Assembly: GCA_019722365.1 (NCBI GenBank)
Contig: JADFUC010002358.1
Span: 434,001 to 498,000, forward strand
DNA length: 64,000 nucleotides
Direction of reading: 5' to 3'
From: Lithospermum erythrorhizon
Taxonomy: Eukaryota; Streptophyta; Magnoliopsida; Boraginales; Boraginaceae
The position numbers and the translations under genes were made by a program. Below, one piece after another: positions 1 through 11,960 of the stretch. Each line of letters starts with the position of its first letter. The stretch's first letter is position 1. The notes under the pieces were generated by a model. It did not search any database, was not told the DNA's origin, and saw only the letters and a program-made list of their open reading frames with translations.

Positions 1-2100
1 TTATATAAAAAATACTCAATATCTTCACCAGTAGATAAAAATATTTGATATAATATTGCTGCCTTGGATTTTTTTAAATTTTATCATAACAATAAGTAAA
101 TTTTATTTTAATGCAATAAATTATTTAATTAGGGAGTAAAAATAATTTTTTCTAATCAAAAATTACTATTAAAGAATATATATCCTAAATTATTATGTAG
201 ATATTTTATATTCCATTTTAACAATTGAAATAAAAGTGTCAAGATACATATCTAATACTCCTGTTTAAATTTGGATTTTCCATATTAAATGTTAAATTTA
301 AATATTTTTATTTATGTTGTATAATATTTGGTGAAAATGATCAAATAATAATATTTTTAATGTACTTTAATAATAATGAAGAGAGAGAGAGAGAGAAACA
401 TTGATCTTTATTCAAATCAAAATTATGTTTATCGATAAAAGGCTTAAAGTTTATCGATTTTTGAGAACTTGAATCAGTGTGAACAATTATTTAGTATGGA
501 GGGAGTATTAGATTTGGATATTTTATTTTAAATTTTTTTATTTATTATATTATATTATATATAACATGTTAGTTTTATACTTAAATAAAATATATTTATT
601 TATAAATTATAGAAGTAATAATTAATTAGAGTTGACTTGATATATGAAGGAAATTAAAAAAAATCAATCTTCCTTTGTTTAATACTTTCACTTCGCGTGG
701 CGTTCTTGTCGTTGAAACTTTAAAAATTGGATATGTTTCTTGTAATTCTAGAATTGAAAATTATTCTTACACATTTCAATGTTCTTTTATGACTTACTTT
801 CTAATGAGGATTATCAATAGCCGATTATATAGTTTAAATTAATTCTTCATTTTAGTACTTTTGACTACTTTTTCATTCTTTTAATTTGTGTGTATTATTC
901 TAAGATGAAGTAAATGCAGCAGGAGAATTGATTAGTAATTAGTAAACTAAATAAAGAGTATATTGTCATAATAATACTTATATTAGTTTTCACTCATGAT
1001 GAAATATAATTCGTGATATTATTTTATAAAAATATGCATGCATAAATATGTATATCATATGTATATAATTGAACTTTATTGATGAATATTCGATGTACCA
1101 ATCATCTTGCTCGTCTTATTTGAATGACTTCTTTGTGGCGGCTTTTATATTAAAATTGTTATTTATGTCAAAATTTTAAAAGTTTCCATATCGAAGTAAG
1201 ATTAAACAAATATATCTTATTGAGAGTTTAATTTTCTTAAAAAATTATTCATATATATTTTTAAAGAGGTATACCATCTTTGTTTCATTGATTTTCAATT
1301 GAATTCATTTGGAGTATTTCATATTCGAACAAACACATATAATATGTGGCCTCTTTAGTTGTTGTGTATGGCTAAAATTGAGAGAATTTTATAAAAATAT
1401 TTTGATATTATTCAGTTTTGTATAATTATTATTGAGACAATCATCAATTAAAATTTATTACAATGAATAAAAATAAATTAAATAATAGAAGCCCATGAAT
1501 AATTTATACTAATAATAATCGATTGAAAAGTGATGTCTTAGCAATAAACAAAAATAACATAAGATGCATTTATTATTAAAATAAAAATGATATTTTAATA
1601 ATAAATAAAATTACGTAACTCTCTAGCCTTGCGTATATTTTATTAATATATATTAAGAATGAGACTTCATAATATATTACACGTATGTTAGACGTTGGTA
1701 CATAAACTGACCGGTACAAATGATGTGCTCTAATAATCTCAAATCAAGCAAAGGGCCATTTTAAAGATCTTAGCTTGTATGGTTCCGAACTTCTGACTTC
1801 AAAATGCTTATGTTGACTTTTCATCATAGCTTCAGAGTCAGGAATCTAATTCAAGATGTAGTTGACTGACTTATGTTTTCCCACAAAAATCATATGTATG
1901 GAAATTAAGCATTCCACAAATTACATTGATATAAATGTAATTTATGTATTTCAAGACAAAAAAAATATTCATTAAAGACTCATTTAATATTAGATATTAA
2001 AGCCTCTATTTGAAGAAAGTGAGCAATGCGGCACTACAGGATGATCTGTTTAATGTGTCTGGATTCCCCGCCGAAGACTCTTGGAATTAATACATAAATA
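1..2100. other. AT-rich intergenic DNA without recognisable genes
   Basis: Very AT-rich sequence with no open frame of note. A short (GA)n run lies near 381-396. A 'ggagggagta' end near 498-507 resembles one terminus of a Stowaway-like MITE, but no partner end was found. Nothing else can be assigned. Confidence 0.6.
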
Positions 2101-2104
2101 TCAT

Positions 2105-2507
2105 GGTCTTGGCGTTTGAAGATGGGTTTAGCACTGTTCACTAGTTATTACTTGGAGTGATTACTTGGCTTTCTTGTCGGAGTGATTGCGATTGAGCTTG
2201 ATTAGGTGGTTCAAGTCTGGCGGAACTTCGTAGACCCCAGCGATGGACAAAGAGCATGCTTCGTTAGACGGACGGTTGCTTATAGCGAGCACGGTGCCAC
2301 CATTTCCACTTAGACAAGCAGGGGGCCCCGATTGCGCTGACAAAAGGGCCAGACGAGGGCCCAGGCTCACTTGCATGGAACCCGGCCCGGTGGCGGTGCG
2401 CTCCGATGCCCTCGCCCGTCACGGGAATGATCCACCAGGAAGGTGTGGCGAGAGAGCGTCACGAGGTCCGACTTCTGATGGGTCGTCGCGAAATCCCTCA
2501 CATCAAT
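2105..2507 (+). repeat. Left (5') LTR segment of the gypsy relic
   Basis: Shares an ordered series of short matches with 6404-6772: 'cgtagaccc', 'agacggac', 'cttaga.aagc.gggggccc', 'atggaacc', and 'gaatgatcc' against 'gaaatgatcc'. Many substitutions lie between them. It ends immediately before the primer binding site at 2508, as a 5' LTR should. The outer (left) boundary is not visible, so the true LTR may begin further upstream. Confidence 0.75.
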
Positions 2508-2526
2508 TGGCGCCGTCTGTGGGAAT
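2508..2526 (+). other. Primer binding site of the gypsy relic
   Basis: The motif TGGCGCCGTCTGTGGGAA follows the left LTR directly. It starts with TGG, complementary to the CCA end of a tRNA, and is a form often seen in plant Ty3/gypsy elements. I did not assign the tRNA. Confidence 0.75.
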
Positions 2527-3039
2527 CCATAATTCCCCAATACAACTATCTGAACATGCGAGTGAGTCTCAGCGATCACCTGATCGACGTCGACGGGTAG
2601 ATCGTGGTAAAACAAAAGGCCAGCGGCAGCGAGATCACTTCCGGGACCGTGTCGAATAATACTTGACTATCTTTCCGCCTAGAGCGAGGGGGCAAAGGAA
2701 AGCATACTGTTAATTAAATGATCGAAGCCTTATGAGACTTTAAATACGAGAGAACCTAAACTATCGCCTGGTATGACCTCGCGTCAGGTAAGCTCACGAA
2801 GGTCCCACGTAAGGAAAAACCGGCCAGATGCACAAAGAAGCGAGTGGCCGAGTCAATCCGTCTACCGCGTTGTGATAAGCACTAAAGGTCACCGGGGAGA
2901 TCACAGCGAAGCCAAAGAATCCGTATGTCGCGGACGACCGACCCGAGGCGTGATCTGCGGGGAGCGGTAGTAATCTTGACTTGAAACAAGTCAGTATTTG
3001 AAAACCTTTCTTAAAACGGCGCCCGCAATTCGAGGGGCG

Positions 3040-3870
3040 GTGAAGCATAACACTTTGTTGCCATTCTCATGCGAGGCTAAGGCATGCGGGGAGATGCCTA
3101 TTGGATTGAGAATGCCTAAATTCCATTCGGTGGAATCGGCGATCAGCAAATCCGCCGAAGTCCTTGACTCGACTCTCTTTTTGGGCCGGTGGCGGCCAGA
3201 GTATATCGAGGCATTCCTAATAGCCTGTCGGGCCAAGCGTTGAAGTGGTTTCGTAAATTGCCACCTAACTCCGTAGGCATTTGGCGGGATGCGGTGGATT
3301 TATTCATGGTTTAAATTTGGGCGTCGATCGTCGTACATGGCGATAGAGTATGATGGAAATACAACAAAAGCCCGGACAGAGTTTGAGAAGTTATGATACT
3401 CGGTTTGAAAAAGTGTCCTGACATACTTGACAACCCGACAAAAGTGGCGATGATCCTACGTTTCTTCCACCCAGTTGAGATACGGGCCCTTAACGGAGAA
3501 ATTAGTATTGGAGCCACCGGTAACAAGAAATGAGTTGTCGAGGTGAATTAAATGATACATTAGGCTGGAAGAAGTGAAGCTATTATCCGAAGAAATGGAT
3601 GATGCAAGAGCTAGGGGAAAGAAACCCATCGATGAGTGGCAACATGGATCTCCCAAAAAAGGAAGAGTGTGGGATAGGTTGCAAAAACCCAAAGACAACT
3701 TATCTCTTAAAAGTACGCTTAAGATTACTTTCAGCAGACAGCCCGGGAGGCCCCGAAGACATCCAGACCCAATCGACACTCATTATACTCCGCTCAAGGT
3801 CCCGGTGGGAAGGGTCTATGCCCAAATAGAAGACAAGAAGTTCCTTCGAAGCCACGAGGAGAATTAAGGC
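3040..3870 (+). pseudogene. gag relic of the Ty3/gypsy element
   Basis: Gag-type peptides are readable with frame changes: RMPKFHSVE at about 3103-3135 (the entry to the gag domain), WFRKLPPNSVGIWRDAVDLF at about 3246-3306, and QQKPGQSLRSYDTRFEKV at about 3363-3416. A basic, charged C-terminal stretch (3574-3867) follows and could be the distal part of gag. Several in-frame stops interrupt it. This order of motifs is typical of plant Ty3/gypsy gag, and the copy is clearly dead. Confidence 0.7.
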
Positions 3871-3939
3871 CCGCCACGTCGTAAGGACCTTAAAAATATT
3901 GTGATACCACAAGAACCGTGGGTCATGACACAGCGATTG

Positions 3940-4580
3940 CCCGACTCTGAAGGCGGGAGATAGAGAAGTTGATAAAGAGGGCTAGTTGTGGGAGTTTGTG
4001 AAAAACGACCAAAGGGGATCTCCTCGGGTTAGAGTCATCCATAATCGCTATTCGAAGAGGCAATGACCGATCGCCATGTATAACGGGGAGGGTTGATACG
4101 TCTCGGGAGGTGGAGGGATACCTCAAAATACAAAGAAAGAAAATATGCTCGAAGAGTGGCTCTGGCACCGCCCTTGCTTGAGGAGAAATAAGCTTCTTGG
4201 ATAAAGAGCTGTGGGTTAGGGGATTACCCATTGATGATCCTTTGGTGGTTAGTCCGCGATAACTTTGTATTATGAGGATGTTGGTTGACAGCAGGCTCGT
4301 GACATCTATATCTACGAGCCTATGACAAGTTGGGGTTGGCTGGGAAACACACGAAACGATCATGACGCCAGCGACCCATTCGCGCGAGACATTCCATTCG
4401 TCCCGTAGGAGTAACCCGGTTGGATATCATGATGGGGAAAGGTTCCCGAATGGTCACGGTACGAGCATCCTTCACGGTCGTAGACATAGCCGACCCGTCT
4501 TATAATGGCCTCGTAGGAAGACTTACTGCCCTGCAAGCGATTGTCTCCCCTTTACATCTTAAAATGAAGTTCCCCAGCTA
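3940..4580 (+). pseudogene. Protease-region relic of the Ty3/gypsy element
   Basis: Peptides in the order expected for the gag-protease junction and aspartic protease: DREVDKEG and WEFVKND near 3956-4005, SFLDKELWVRGLPIDDPLVV at about 4190-4250, MRMLVDSRL at about 4271-4297, and FTVVDIADPSYNGLVGRLT at about 4474-4530. The expected aspartate-serine-glycine catalytic triplet reads D-S-R, so the active site is lost as well as the frame. Confidence 0.7.
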
Positions 4581-4929
4581 GAGGAATAGGAGATAATACG
4601 GGGAGGGTAAAGGGGACGAGAATGTTATCAGCTGTCCATTCCTAAGGGATTGTCAAAAAAGGATCCTCCAACGAGGAAAAGACACCAGGAGAGGCATCCG
4701 AGGTAATGAAGATTGGAGAATGGGCGAGTCGGGGGCTCTCGGGATGCGATCCCGAAGTTAGAGAGCCATAAGCGGGGATGCCCTATGAGGCAGGCTTGAT
4801 GGCCTTTGACAAAAGAAAACCCGATCGAGTTTTCAAGATAGACACTCGGTTAGGCGAAGAGCAGGGGAGGCACTGTTACCGCTTTGCTCAAAAAGTATGA
4901 AGAGGTGTTCGTTTAGGGCCAGGGACATG

Positions 4930-5242
4930 TGTAATACCCGACCCCTTGAAGTAATGATAGCGATGTGTGTGTCTTATGTTTGATATGATTTGATTGGTAC
5001 TACTACGTATCGCGCTGATAAATGCTTATTTACCGGAGAAGCTCATCTCATAAGAACTCCATTGTTAAGCGTGCTTGACTGGGGAGATGAATCCCAGGAT
5101 GGGTGACCAGCTGGAAAGAAGTTTCTCAGGTGAGCTGTGAGTGAGGACAAAATGTGATGGAAAGACTCTTGGTGGTTGTGAGGAATTTGGTCAATCAAAT
5201 CCCAATGTGTGGAAGCGCAGTGCGTCGGTAGGAGGCGTTACA
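4930..5242 (+). mobile_element. Cassandra-type TRIM LTR with an embedded 5S rRNA-like segment
   Basis: The 313-bp segment begins TGTAATACCCGACCCC and ends GTTACA, and is followed by AATGGTGCTCAG, which resembles the start of an initiator-Met primer binding site. Between them lies a stretch with strong similarity to plant 5S rRNA, including AGAACTCC, GTTAAGCGTGCTTG and GGATGGGTGACC. LTRs that carry 5S rRNA sequence are the hallmark of Cassandra TRIM elements. Only one LTR is seen, so this is a solo or truncated copy, apparently inserted in the gypsy relic. Confidence 0.75.
5046..5125 (+). other. 5S rRNA-derived segment with internal Pol III promoter-like boxes
   Basis: An A-box/IE-like core (GTTAAGCGTGCTTG, about 5063) and a C-box-like core (GGATGGGTGACC, about 5098) stand in the order and approximate spacing of 5S rRNA. 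The rest has diverged and there is no complete 5S gene, so this is a transposon-borne derivative and not an rRNA gene. Confidence 0.7.
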
Positions 5243-5507
5243 AATGGTGCTCAGTGAACCCCGTCCAGTTGTGAGAACTAAGTACTATGCGGCGCAAATT
5301 GTGGGACACCTCTTGGCCCGTCTTAGACCTCGTTTGATTTAGGCGGGTTAAATATGATCAAGCATCCCCGCGTACTTGATCGTGAACCAGCTAGCTTATT
5401 GAGGCATGATGCAATAGCGTTCTCTGACCTCACAACAAATGGTAGCAACGGCTGTTGAGTGTATCTTTCAGAAAGAGATTTTGTTTCCATTTATAAAGGA
5501 GATCTCA

Positions 5508-5655
5508 TTAGATATGATTTGGTTAATGAAAAGGCATTACTTGGTAGTCAGTAAGTAGATATGATGATTTGGTTAATGGAAAGAAGCGTTCTTGGTGATC
5601 AAGATAGAATCTGGCGCGGTAGAAGAAAGAGGCATTACTTGGTGAACCGATATAG
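5508..5655 (+). repeat. Short imperfect tandem duplication
   Basis: The phrase 'gatatgat..ttggttaatg.aaag..' followed by a 'ttacttggt' or 'ttcttggt' block occurs at about 5511-5545 and 5559-5600. A third 'aaagaggcattacttggt' lies at about 5626-5643. The unit is about 50-60 bp, within the gypsy relic. Confidence 0.55.
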
Positions 5656-6403
5656 AAGATCGCCTGGCGGAACAAAAGACGGAAGAGAGGGCAGGTTGCG
5701 TTTAATATATTTTTACGACATGAGTTTTTTTATTATGGTAATCTTTGCCATAAACTTGGTTTGGCCTACACTATATAAATGCCTCTAAATGAAGACAGAT
5801 AATGCGAAATAAGAGAGATTTTGCATTATGCTTTTGTGAAGGCAAGCGAGGAACTTTGAGAGTTTATTTTATTTTTTGTAAGAATTTGAATGTGCGGTGT
5901 TACATAAACTCCGCTTTAGTTTGTACAATTTGTTGTTAACGCTTGGTTATGACGAGACTTGCTTGTAGTGACTTTTCACGTAGTAAACACATACTAGGGA
6001 GAGTAGTGTGTGGCGGAGGGGATATGTGTATTGAAGTCGGGGGGCGCAGGAGCTTTGCTCTGTCTGATAGGGTAAGAATAGGCGTAAAAATTTAGGCATT
6101 CGTAAATTAAACTGTTGCATGATTCTTTGTGAGTGGAATCGCTTCATTGGGCGAGTTGCCCCAGGGCCGTAGGTGCATGTTGTCTTGAGGCGGGTTATCG
6201 GATCATTGTGTTTTTTACTTTGAGTTGTCTTACATTTTAGTCGAAGGTAGGCTTAGAGTTATTGGCAGGTTGTCTTGACAATTTGTGCGTGTGATGAATT
6301 ACACCTTTTTCAATATAAAAGGTGTATTCATCCTCCGTAGGATCCCTACACTAACGGCGGAGATTCGACCCGGTGGAGCGTCGATGGTTTCTCCTACAGG
6401 GAA

Positions 6404-6772
6404 TCGCCGTTTGAAAAGGTAAGGTTTAACTTGTTCATAAAAAGGCATTTCGCTTGAAGCGATTCTTGGCGTAAATGCAGTGGCTAACGATCGAAGCGAT
6501 TAGTAGTGCAGGTCTGTGAACTCGTAGACCCAAGCAATGGGCCAAATACGCTTAACCCACCCAGACGGACCGGAGTTAGCCTCTTAGATAAGCCGGGGGC
6601 CCAGTTCGCCCAACAAATAACGAACTGAGAGCTAGCTCTCGTATGGAACCAATCCAACAGGCGGGCCGTGCCCCTAGTCCATCACCAGAAATGATCCCTG
6701 CAGAAGGAGATATGGGTGAGAGGACAAGGCTAGATCCCCGACTGGAATGGCCAAAATCCATCATCATACATC
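6404..6772 (+). repeat. Right (3') LTR segment of the gypsy relic
   Basis: Aligns in order with the left LTR segment (2105-2507) over its whole length, ending near 'catcatcatac'. Divergence is high, so the insertion is old. A TATA-like box with 'ctatataaatgcc' at about 5770 may belong to the upstream part of this LTR, but no matching partner was found at the left end. Confidence 0.7.
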
Positions 6773-8310
6773 TTCCAATGTTTTTGCTGATTTGGTATTT
6801 AGATTATACGAAGTATAATAAGAGAGTTTGTATGTTGACGAAAAGGACAAAATATAATGTCATTTATTTGCTAAATTAGTGAGGTAAATAATGACAATTT
6901 TGTCGGAAGTGCTGCGATGACAAATACCACAAAGCTCATATTGATGAGTACATTGAAATGTCAAACTAAATTTTGTGGTTCTCAAATGGTGTCTTTTTTT
7001 AATGGTTAAAGTTAGGCTTTAATTAGTTTAATGGAAATGTTGATACTCCTTTATTTTATTATTTGATTGAATTTATGTATGTGTGCTTCATGAATAATTA
7101 TAACAAGAAATATATTAATTACGATTATGTAAGTACGAGATAAAAGACAAAAAATATAGATAATCCTCGTTTTAGACTTATGAATTTTTCCATTTACCTT
7201 TGTCCATAATTGACTCTGATCTAACACAAGCATATTATTGTATGTGTTAAGTGACTAGATACCTACCAAATAGCAAATGCAAAAGCCAACATCTTTGGAT
7301 GACCAGGGAGAATGAATAACATGTAGACATTTGGAGAACACTAACATTAAAATGTTGTTCTTATGTTATTGATGAGGGCTATAATAATATATAATGCCCT
7401 TTGTCTGTCTTCATAGAAGTTATGATGAATGAAATTGTGGAAGTCATAAAGGTCCTAAACTTTATGGTATCAATGAATCACCAAAAGTCAAAAGAAGGCT
7501 TTGGATATACTCTAAAGAGCAATTCACGTGGGCGTCGACATTTCAGAAAGTTGGAAACTCTTTTGAGTGCCAAACTGCCTACTTATTATGCCTTAATTTT
7601 TTGTTCCTTTTGTAGTTGGGTGTTTATTTAGCAACTTCCTATATTTTATATAGACATAATATTATTGAGAATCAAAGGATCTTCATGTTATAAATGCTTT
7701 TCTTGTTAATTCTCATGTGTTAGGAACATTCGTTTATTTGTACCTTGAGAAAAAAAGAGTTATGAATGAGAATCTAAGGTTCCTCATGCTAACATGCATC
7801 GTTTATTTTAACATAAAAATCAGTCTTAAATAATTTTTTTGCTAGATTGAATCTGTATAAATAAATAAATAAAATATTTTTCGAAAAATTAAAGATAAGA
7901 CTGCTCCCTACGTCATCTCCTAGTTTTACCACTACTTATAATTACTTTTAATTGGGGGTAGTGTTGGAGAAAGAAACTATTTGGACACCCACACATGAAT
8001 TTATTTGCTGTTAGGATTCATCACACTACGTATGGTAAGAAATAGAAGGAGTATAATTTATCCAACCACCATATATCACATAGTTAAATTCAAAAGAATG
8101 TTTCCACTTTGTTCCCCACATTGTTATTTGGCCAACAAATTACACTACTGGTCTGTTGTTCCCTCTCTTTTAACATTACCACCTTCTAGTATTTGAGAAT
8201 CACTACTACATTCCTGCCCAGTCCATTCATTTTATGCCACTTGTTAACCATACTCCTTACATACCAATTTAAACGGAAGAGTAAAATTAATTTTGAATCA
8301 ATAATTATTT
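6773..8310. other. AT-rich intergenic DNA between two retrotransposons
   Basis: I see no supported gene. The few open frames (for example 7401-7631) start and end at random and show no domain. The sequence is probably old transposon debris. Confidence 0.5.
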
Positions 8311-8555
8311 AGTTATGAATATAATTAATAACAATGTAAATAGACAGAAAATAATAAATAAAGAAGAGAATAATTTTTATTATTTTTGTTATTGTGTTGA
8401 ATGCAATCTGATGAGTGTCACATTTATAAACTTCGAGACTCTGATAAATAATTACTTGGTAAATAAGTAATATAATAATTTGATAAAATGATATACTTTT
8501 CTTTGCTTCAGCAAAATAACTTGGTAGACGAAGACATCCGCATTATTTCATAACA
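8311..8555 (-). repeat. 3' LTR of the copia element
   Basis: Matches 15563-15811 in segments such as 'tttttgttattgtgttgaat.caat', 'ttggtaaataagtaat' and 'cattatttcataaca'. On the minus strand it begins TGTTATGAAATAATG at 8555, right after a purine-rich CAAGTGGGAAG tract that is a plausible polypurine tract. It contains a polyadenylation or TATA-like AT-rich centre. Confidence 0.85.
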
Positions 8556-8566
8556 CTTCCCACTTG
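8556..8566 (-). other. Polypurine tract of the copia element
   Basis: On the minus strand the sequence CAAGTGGGAAG lies directly before the TGTTATG start of the 3' LTR, where plus-strand priming takes place in LTR retrotransposons. Confidence 0.6.
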
Positions 8567-8789
8567 ATGTCAGTCAGCAGTATCTTGCTCGTTAAGCGTA
8601 CTTGGAAAATAGATGCGGAGATAAAAATCGATTGAAGGAAAAAAAATCGTTATTCTTAACATGCGGCTTATAATGTTGCTTTCATTAAAAGCATATCAAG
8701 AAAATCATTTCAAACAAAACCTTGATTAAGAGAAAAAAAAGTATAATGTGTATTAACTCCCCCATGACAACGTCCAGCGACATCGGCTT

Positions 8790-9080
8790 AGTCGGCGTGG
8801 TCACTTATCTTTATGGATAACTTTTCGAATGTTGGTAGGAAGTGATTTAGTGAATATATACATTGATTATCGCCCAAGGGTCAATTTGTTAATCGATTTC
8901 ACCGTTCCTTTGAAGATCGTGGGTAGGGAAGAACACGATATATTTTTGTTGTATCTCCTTTGATAAATCCTGAGGTACGACTTTCATAAAGATAAATCGG
9001 GACCAACTTTCATATGATAAATCACAAGTAATATGTATCTCCTGGATCATATAAACATCAAGCATTCGCATAACCAATTG
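8790..9080 (-). pseudogene. RNase H / pol C-terminal relic of the copia element
   Basis: The minus strand reads IQQKYIVFFPTHDLQRNGEID followed, with stops, by remnants resembling the conserved copia tail (a histidine-glutamate-leucine-glutamine block, then the aspartate-leucine-phenylalanine-threonine-lysine-proline region). The placement, just before the polypurine tract and 3' LTR, agrees. The fragment is not functional. Confidence 0.65.
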
Positions 9081-11439
9081 CCTAGAAATTGAATATATTC
9101 TATTAGAATAATGTCATATTCATTATACATTTTTAACTTCAATCTAATGCCTTCGTGATAGTGAAAGTGTACTATCTTATAATAGATTAATAACAAATAA
9201 CTATATCGGTGTTGCTTAACTTGACAGATACATTATCGTTTCAATAACACTTATATATATGGTACTTTAGGACTAAATAATTATTTTTTGCACATTCTCT
9301 TAGCATTAATGGGTCATTGTTCACATCTAGTGATATTATAATTGTTGGGATACTCAATATGACTTATCAAAAGTGTTTCATCTCAAATTCATTCGTTCTT
9401 CAAGAAGTTTACAACTCTTGAAAGCTCTTCAGGAGTTCCAATAATGTTTAAGTGATAAACATAAATTTTTATTTTCATAAACTTTTCTCTTGATCTTTAC
9501 ATGTAAATACAATGCCATGTAAGATCATTACTTTAAAAAACTTTGGGTAAATAGTCACTAGGAAAACCATGTAGGACAAAAACCTAGTGAAATAAAATAT
9601 TATATTCTATTTAGATATGTTTCAGGTAATTGTCTCATTAAAAACCTTATCAAGAATAACCCAGTGGGAAAAAAATAAGTGAAGAAAAAAGGCACAATCA
9701 TATCTCATACGATGAGACCGTCGTTGTATCGTTGTATATCATGTCTTTATACAATGAGATCAACGGTATAACTTATTCAAGTAGAATATCCAAATAATAC
9801 TACAAGCGTTTGTCAATATTGCATGATTATGCGATTATGTATCGGTGCGTGATATGCATTAGAATTGATGCTTTAAGACCAAGTTAAGTAATAACTTCCG
9901 GACGAGATCTTAGAATTATCTCTTATGAATGCCGTTTTAATTGAGATTAAACATTTCTATCGTGTATCAGATCTTGATATGGATTTATATTTACATTCCG
10001 CGATTGTCATGTAAATATCTTTATAGATAGTAATTTGGAAATCCGATTATAGACATCTTGTCGACAATTGAGAACTTCTGTAAGTATGAATTTATAATTA
10101 CATGCCCAATTGGCATGTACATACTTTTATAAGGCATTTGATTCCAAATCCTATTATAAACATCTTGTTTAACAACTGACAACTCTACATAAGTTCTTGT
10201 GCTAACTTATTCATGATAATTTATTCAACTTAGAACTCTTCTAGAGTCTATATAAACTATAATCAAATCTTCTATAATATCATGAATATTTAGATCATCA
10301 ATAATAACTAATCAATAATAAAGATATGTAAGATCAACGTCAACTTATAAATAATTTAAATATCTCATACCACGTAATAAGTAAACAAATATATCATCCA
10401 ATCACATAGGGAATAATATAAATACAAAGTTAAACGTGTATGACATAGTATTGGTACACTCGTATATTCATGTGATACTAAATAAAATGATAATGTAAAT
10501 AAATGTCTAATGATGCAGTTCAAACTTGTAATCCATCATCCGAATGGCTTTCAATTTATTCAAATATTTCTTATATTAACTTCAGTAGAGTTAAGTTTCC
10601 GGGAATCTGAGATATGTACTTGGTATCACAAATCTTTATACATGTTTTCATGTATCCATATTTGATTTGCATGCTATATTATAAGTCATGCACGCCAAAT
10701 CAGAGAGTTATCTTTTGTTCTTTGCAAACATTTATAATTTTGATATCCTCTATCAAAAATATTAATGTGTCGCCTCTGACTTATTTAGTGCTTGGGATAC
10801 AAATATTATATAACAAAATCTTAGGTCATTTATTCTCACGCAATTTACTGAACATAATGCACTAGTATCATCTTCATTAGACTTATTTCTAAATTTCTCG
10901 CTTATATAATGAGTTCATTTACTAACGGTGCGTCTTTTCTCTTTAGCCGTTCATAAATATATCATCTCTTTGACTTAAAGAGATAGATTTGATTCTCGTA
11001 TTCTTCGTGATATAAATTTCTTCGTTAATGCAATATTTATTGTCGACAATCTTTTTTCTTTTGGTTCCACCATGTTCATGAAAATTGAGATCTTTTATAT
11101 TCATAAATTTTGTTATGTAAATGTCTTCTAGACATTAGTTATAGTTTTAGCTTATTCATGAGATATATTATTCATATACCTCTTTTGGAGGTGATATTCT
11201 TCTAGACCATCTTTTATGTCATATCTTCAATAATGAAACTATTTCATCTATAATGGTTCTTCAAGAACCTACACTCTAATTTGAGTGTTTACAACTGGTA
11301 TATTATTTCACTACTATCTTGAGGTTAGAAATTTGTTTGATAGTGAACTTCTTATTCATATTCTCCCTTGAATTGTTCGTATTATCTCTTGAACTTCGAT
11401 TTCATATTTATTCATCTTGAGGATCATATAGCATAGGGA

Positions 11440-11960
11440 TATTCATTTGAGAGATAGACTATTTTCGGGTTGTATACTATTCTCCCCTCGATGTTAAAAA
11501 TATTGATATATCCTGATAAAATTACTTGACAAATTGGTTTTCAATTTCATATTTCCAAGTATATAGATGTACATACCTTAAGGTATAATAGACATTTAAA
11601 AATCATCATTTTGTACATGTTATTCAAAATATATGGCCTTACGTAAATTAGAGGGCAAAATATTTGGTTTTCCTAGCAAACCCAATTATATTGAGGAGTT
11701 AAGATAATAATTTGGTCGATAGAACAGAAGTAATAAACTTCATGTAGTGTTACATTTCTCAATGGTCAATTGGGCTATTGCATGTAGTTCAACATGTCCC
11801 ACAACAATCAACTGGGAGTTTGCACCATGAAGCTCACATAAATTCTTTAAACTCAATAGTTTATTGACTCTTCAATGAGTTTTCAATTAAATTTTCAGTA
11901 CGTCAGATTCAGAAGAAAAGCAATTGATCTGGGATGGTCTAACCGGTCATGCCAAATAAT
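11440..11960 (-). pseudogene. Integrase-region relic of the copia element
   Basis: Minus-strand peptides such as VVGHVELHAIAQLTI (about 11740-11800), GLLGKPNILPSNLRKAIYFE and FKCLLYLKVCTSIYLE follow the order of the integrase C-terminal region of plant copia polyproteins (tryptophan-glycine-histidine helix, then the cysteine-alanine-valine-tyrosine region, then the tyrosine-leucine-glutamate-proline motif). Numerous stops are present. The match is by eye and approximate. Confidence 0.5.

Larger units (their letters stand above)
2105..6772 (+). mobile_element. Decayed Ty3/gypsy LTR retrotransposon, internally deleted
   Basis: A GC-richer island in AT-rich DNA bounded by two diverged but clearly related LTR segments (about 2105-2507 and 6404-6772). 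A primer-binding-site-like motif starts at 2508 (TGGCGCCGTCTGTGGGAA), directly after the left LTR. Gag-like peptides are readable in shifting frames at 3090-3560 (RMPKFHSVE, then KWFRKLPPNSVGIWRDA). Protease-like peptides follow at about 3950-4576 (EVDKEG, SFLDKELWVRGLPIDDPLVV, FTVVDIADPSYNGLVGRLT). A weak match to the protein just before reverse transcriptase lies around 4830-4910. Reverse transcriptase, RNase H and integrase are not recognisable, and a Cassandra-like LTR occupies the downstream part. Stops and frameshifts throughout show that it cannot act autonomously. Confidence 0.85.

Noticed and set aside
5046..5125. Functional 5S rRNA gene
   Set aside because: Only internal parts resemble 5S, with diverged ends and LTR-like flanks.
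2105..6772. GC-rich island as bacterial or organellar DNA
   Set aside because: Gag and protease peptides, LTR pair and primer site identify a gypsy retrotransposon.
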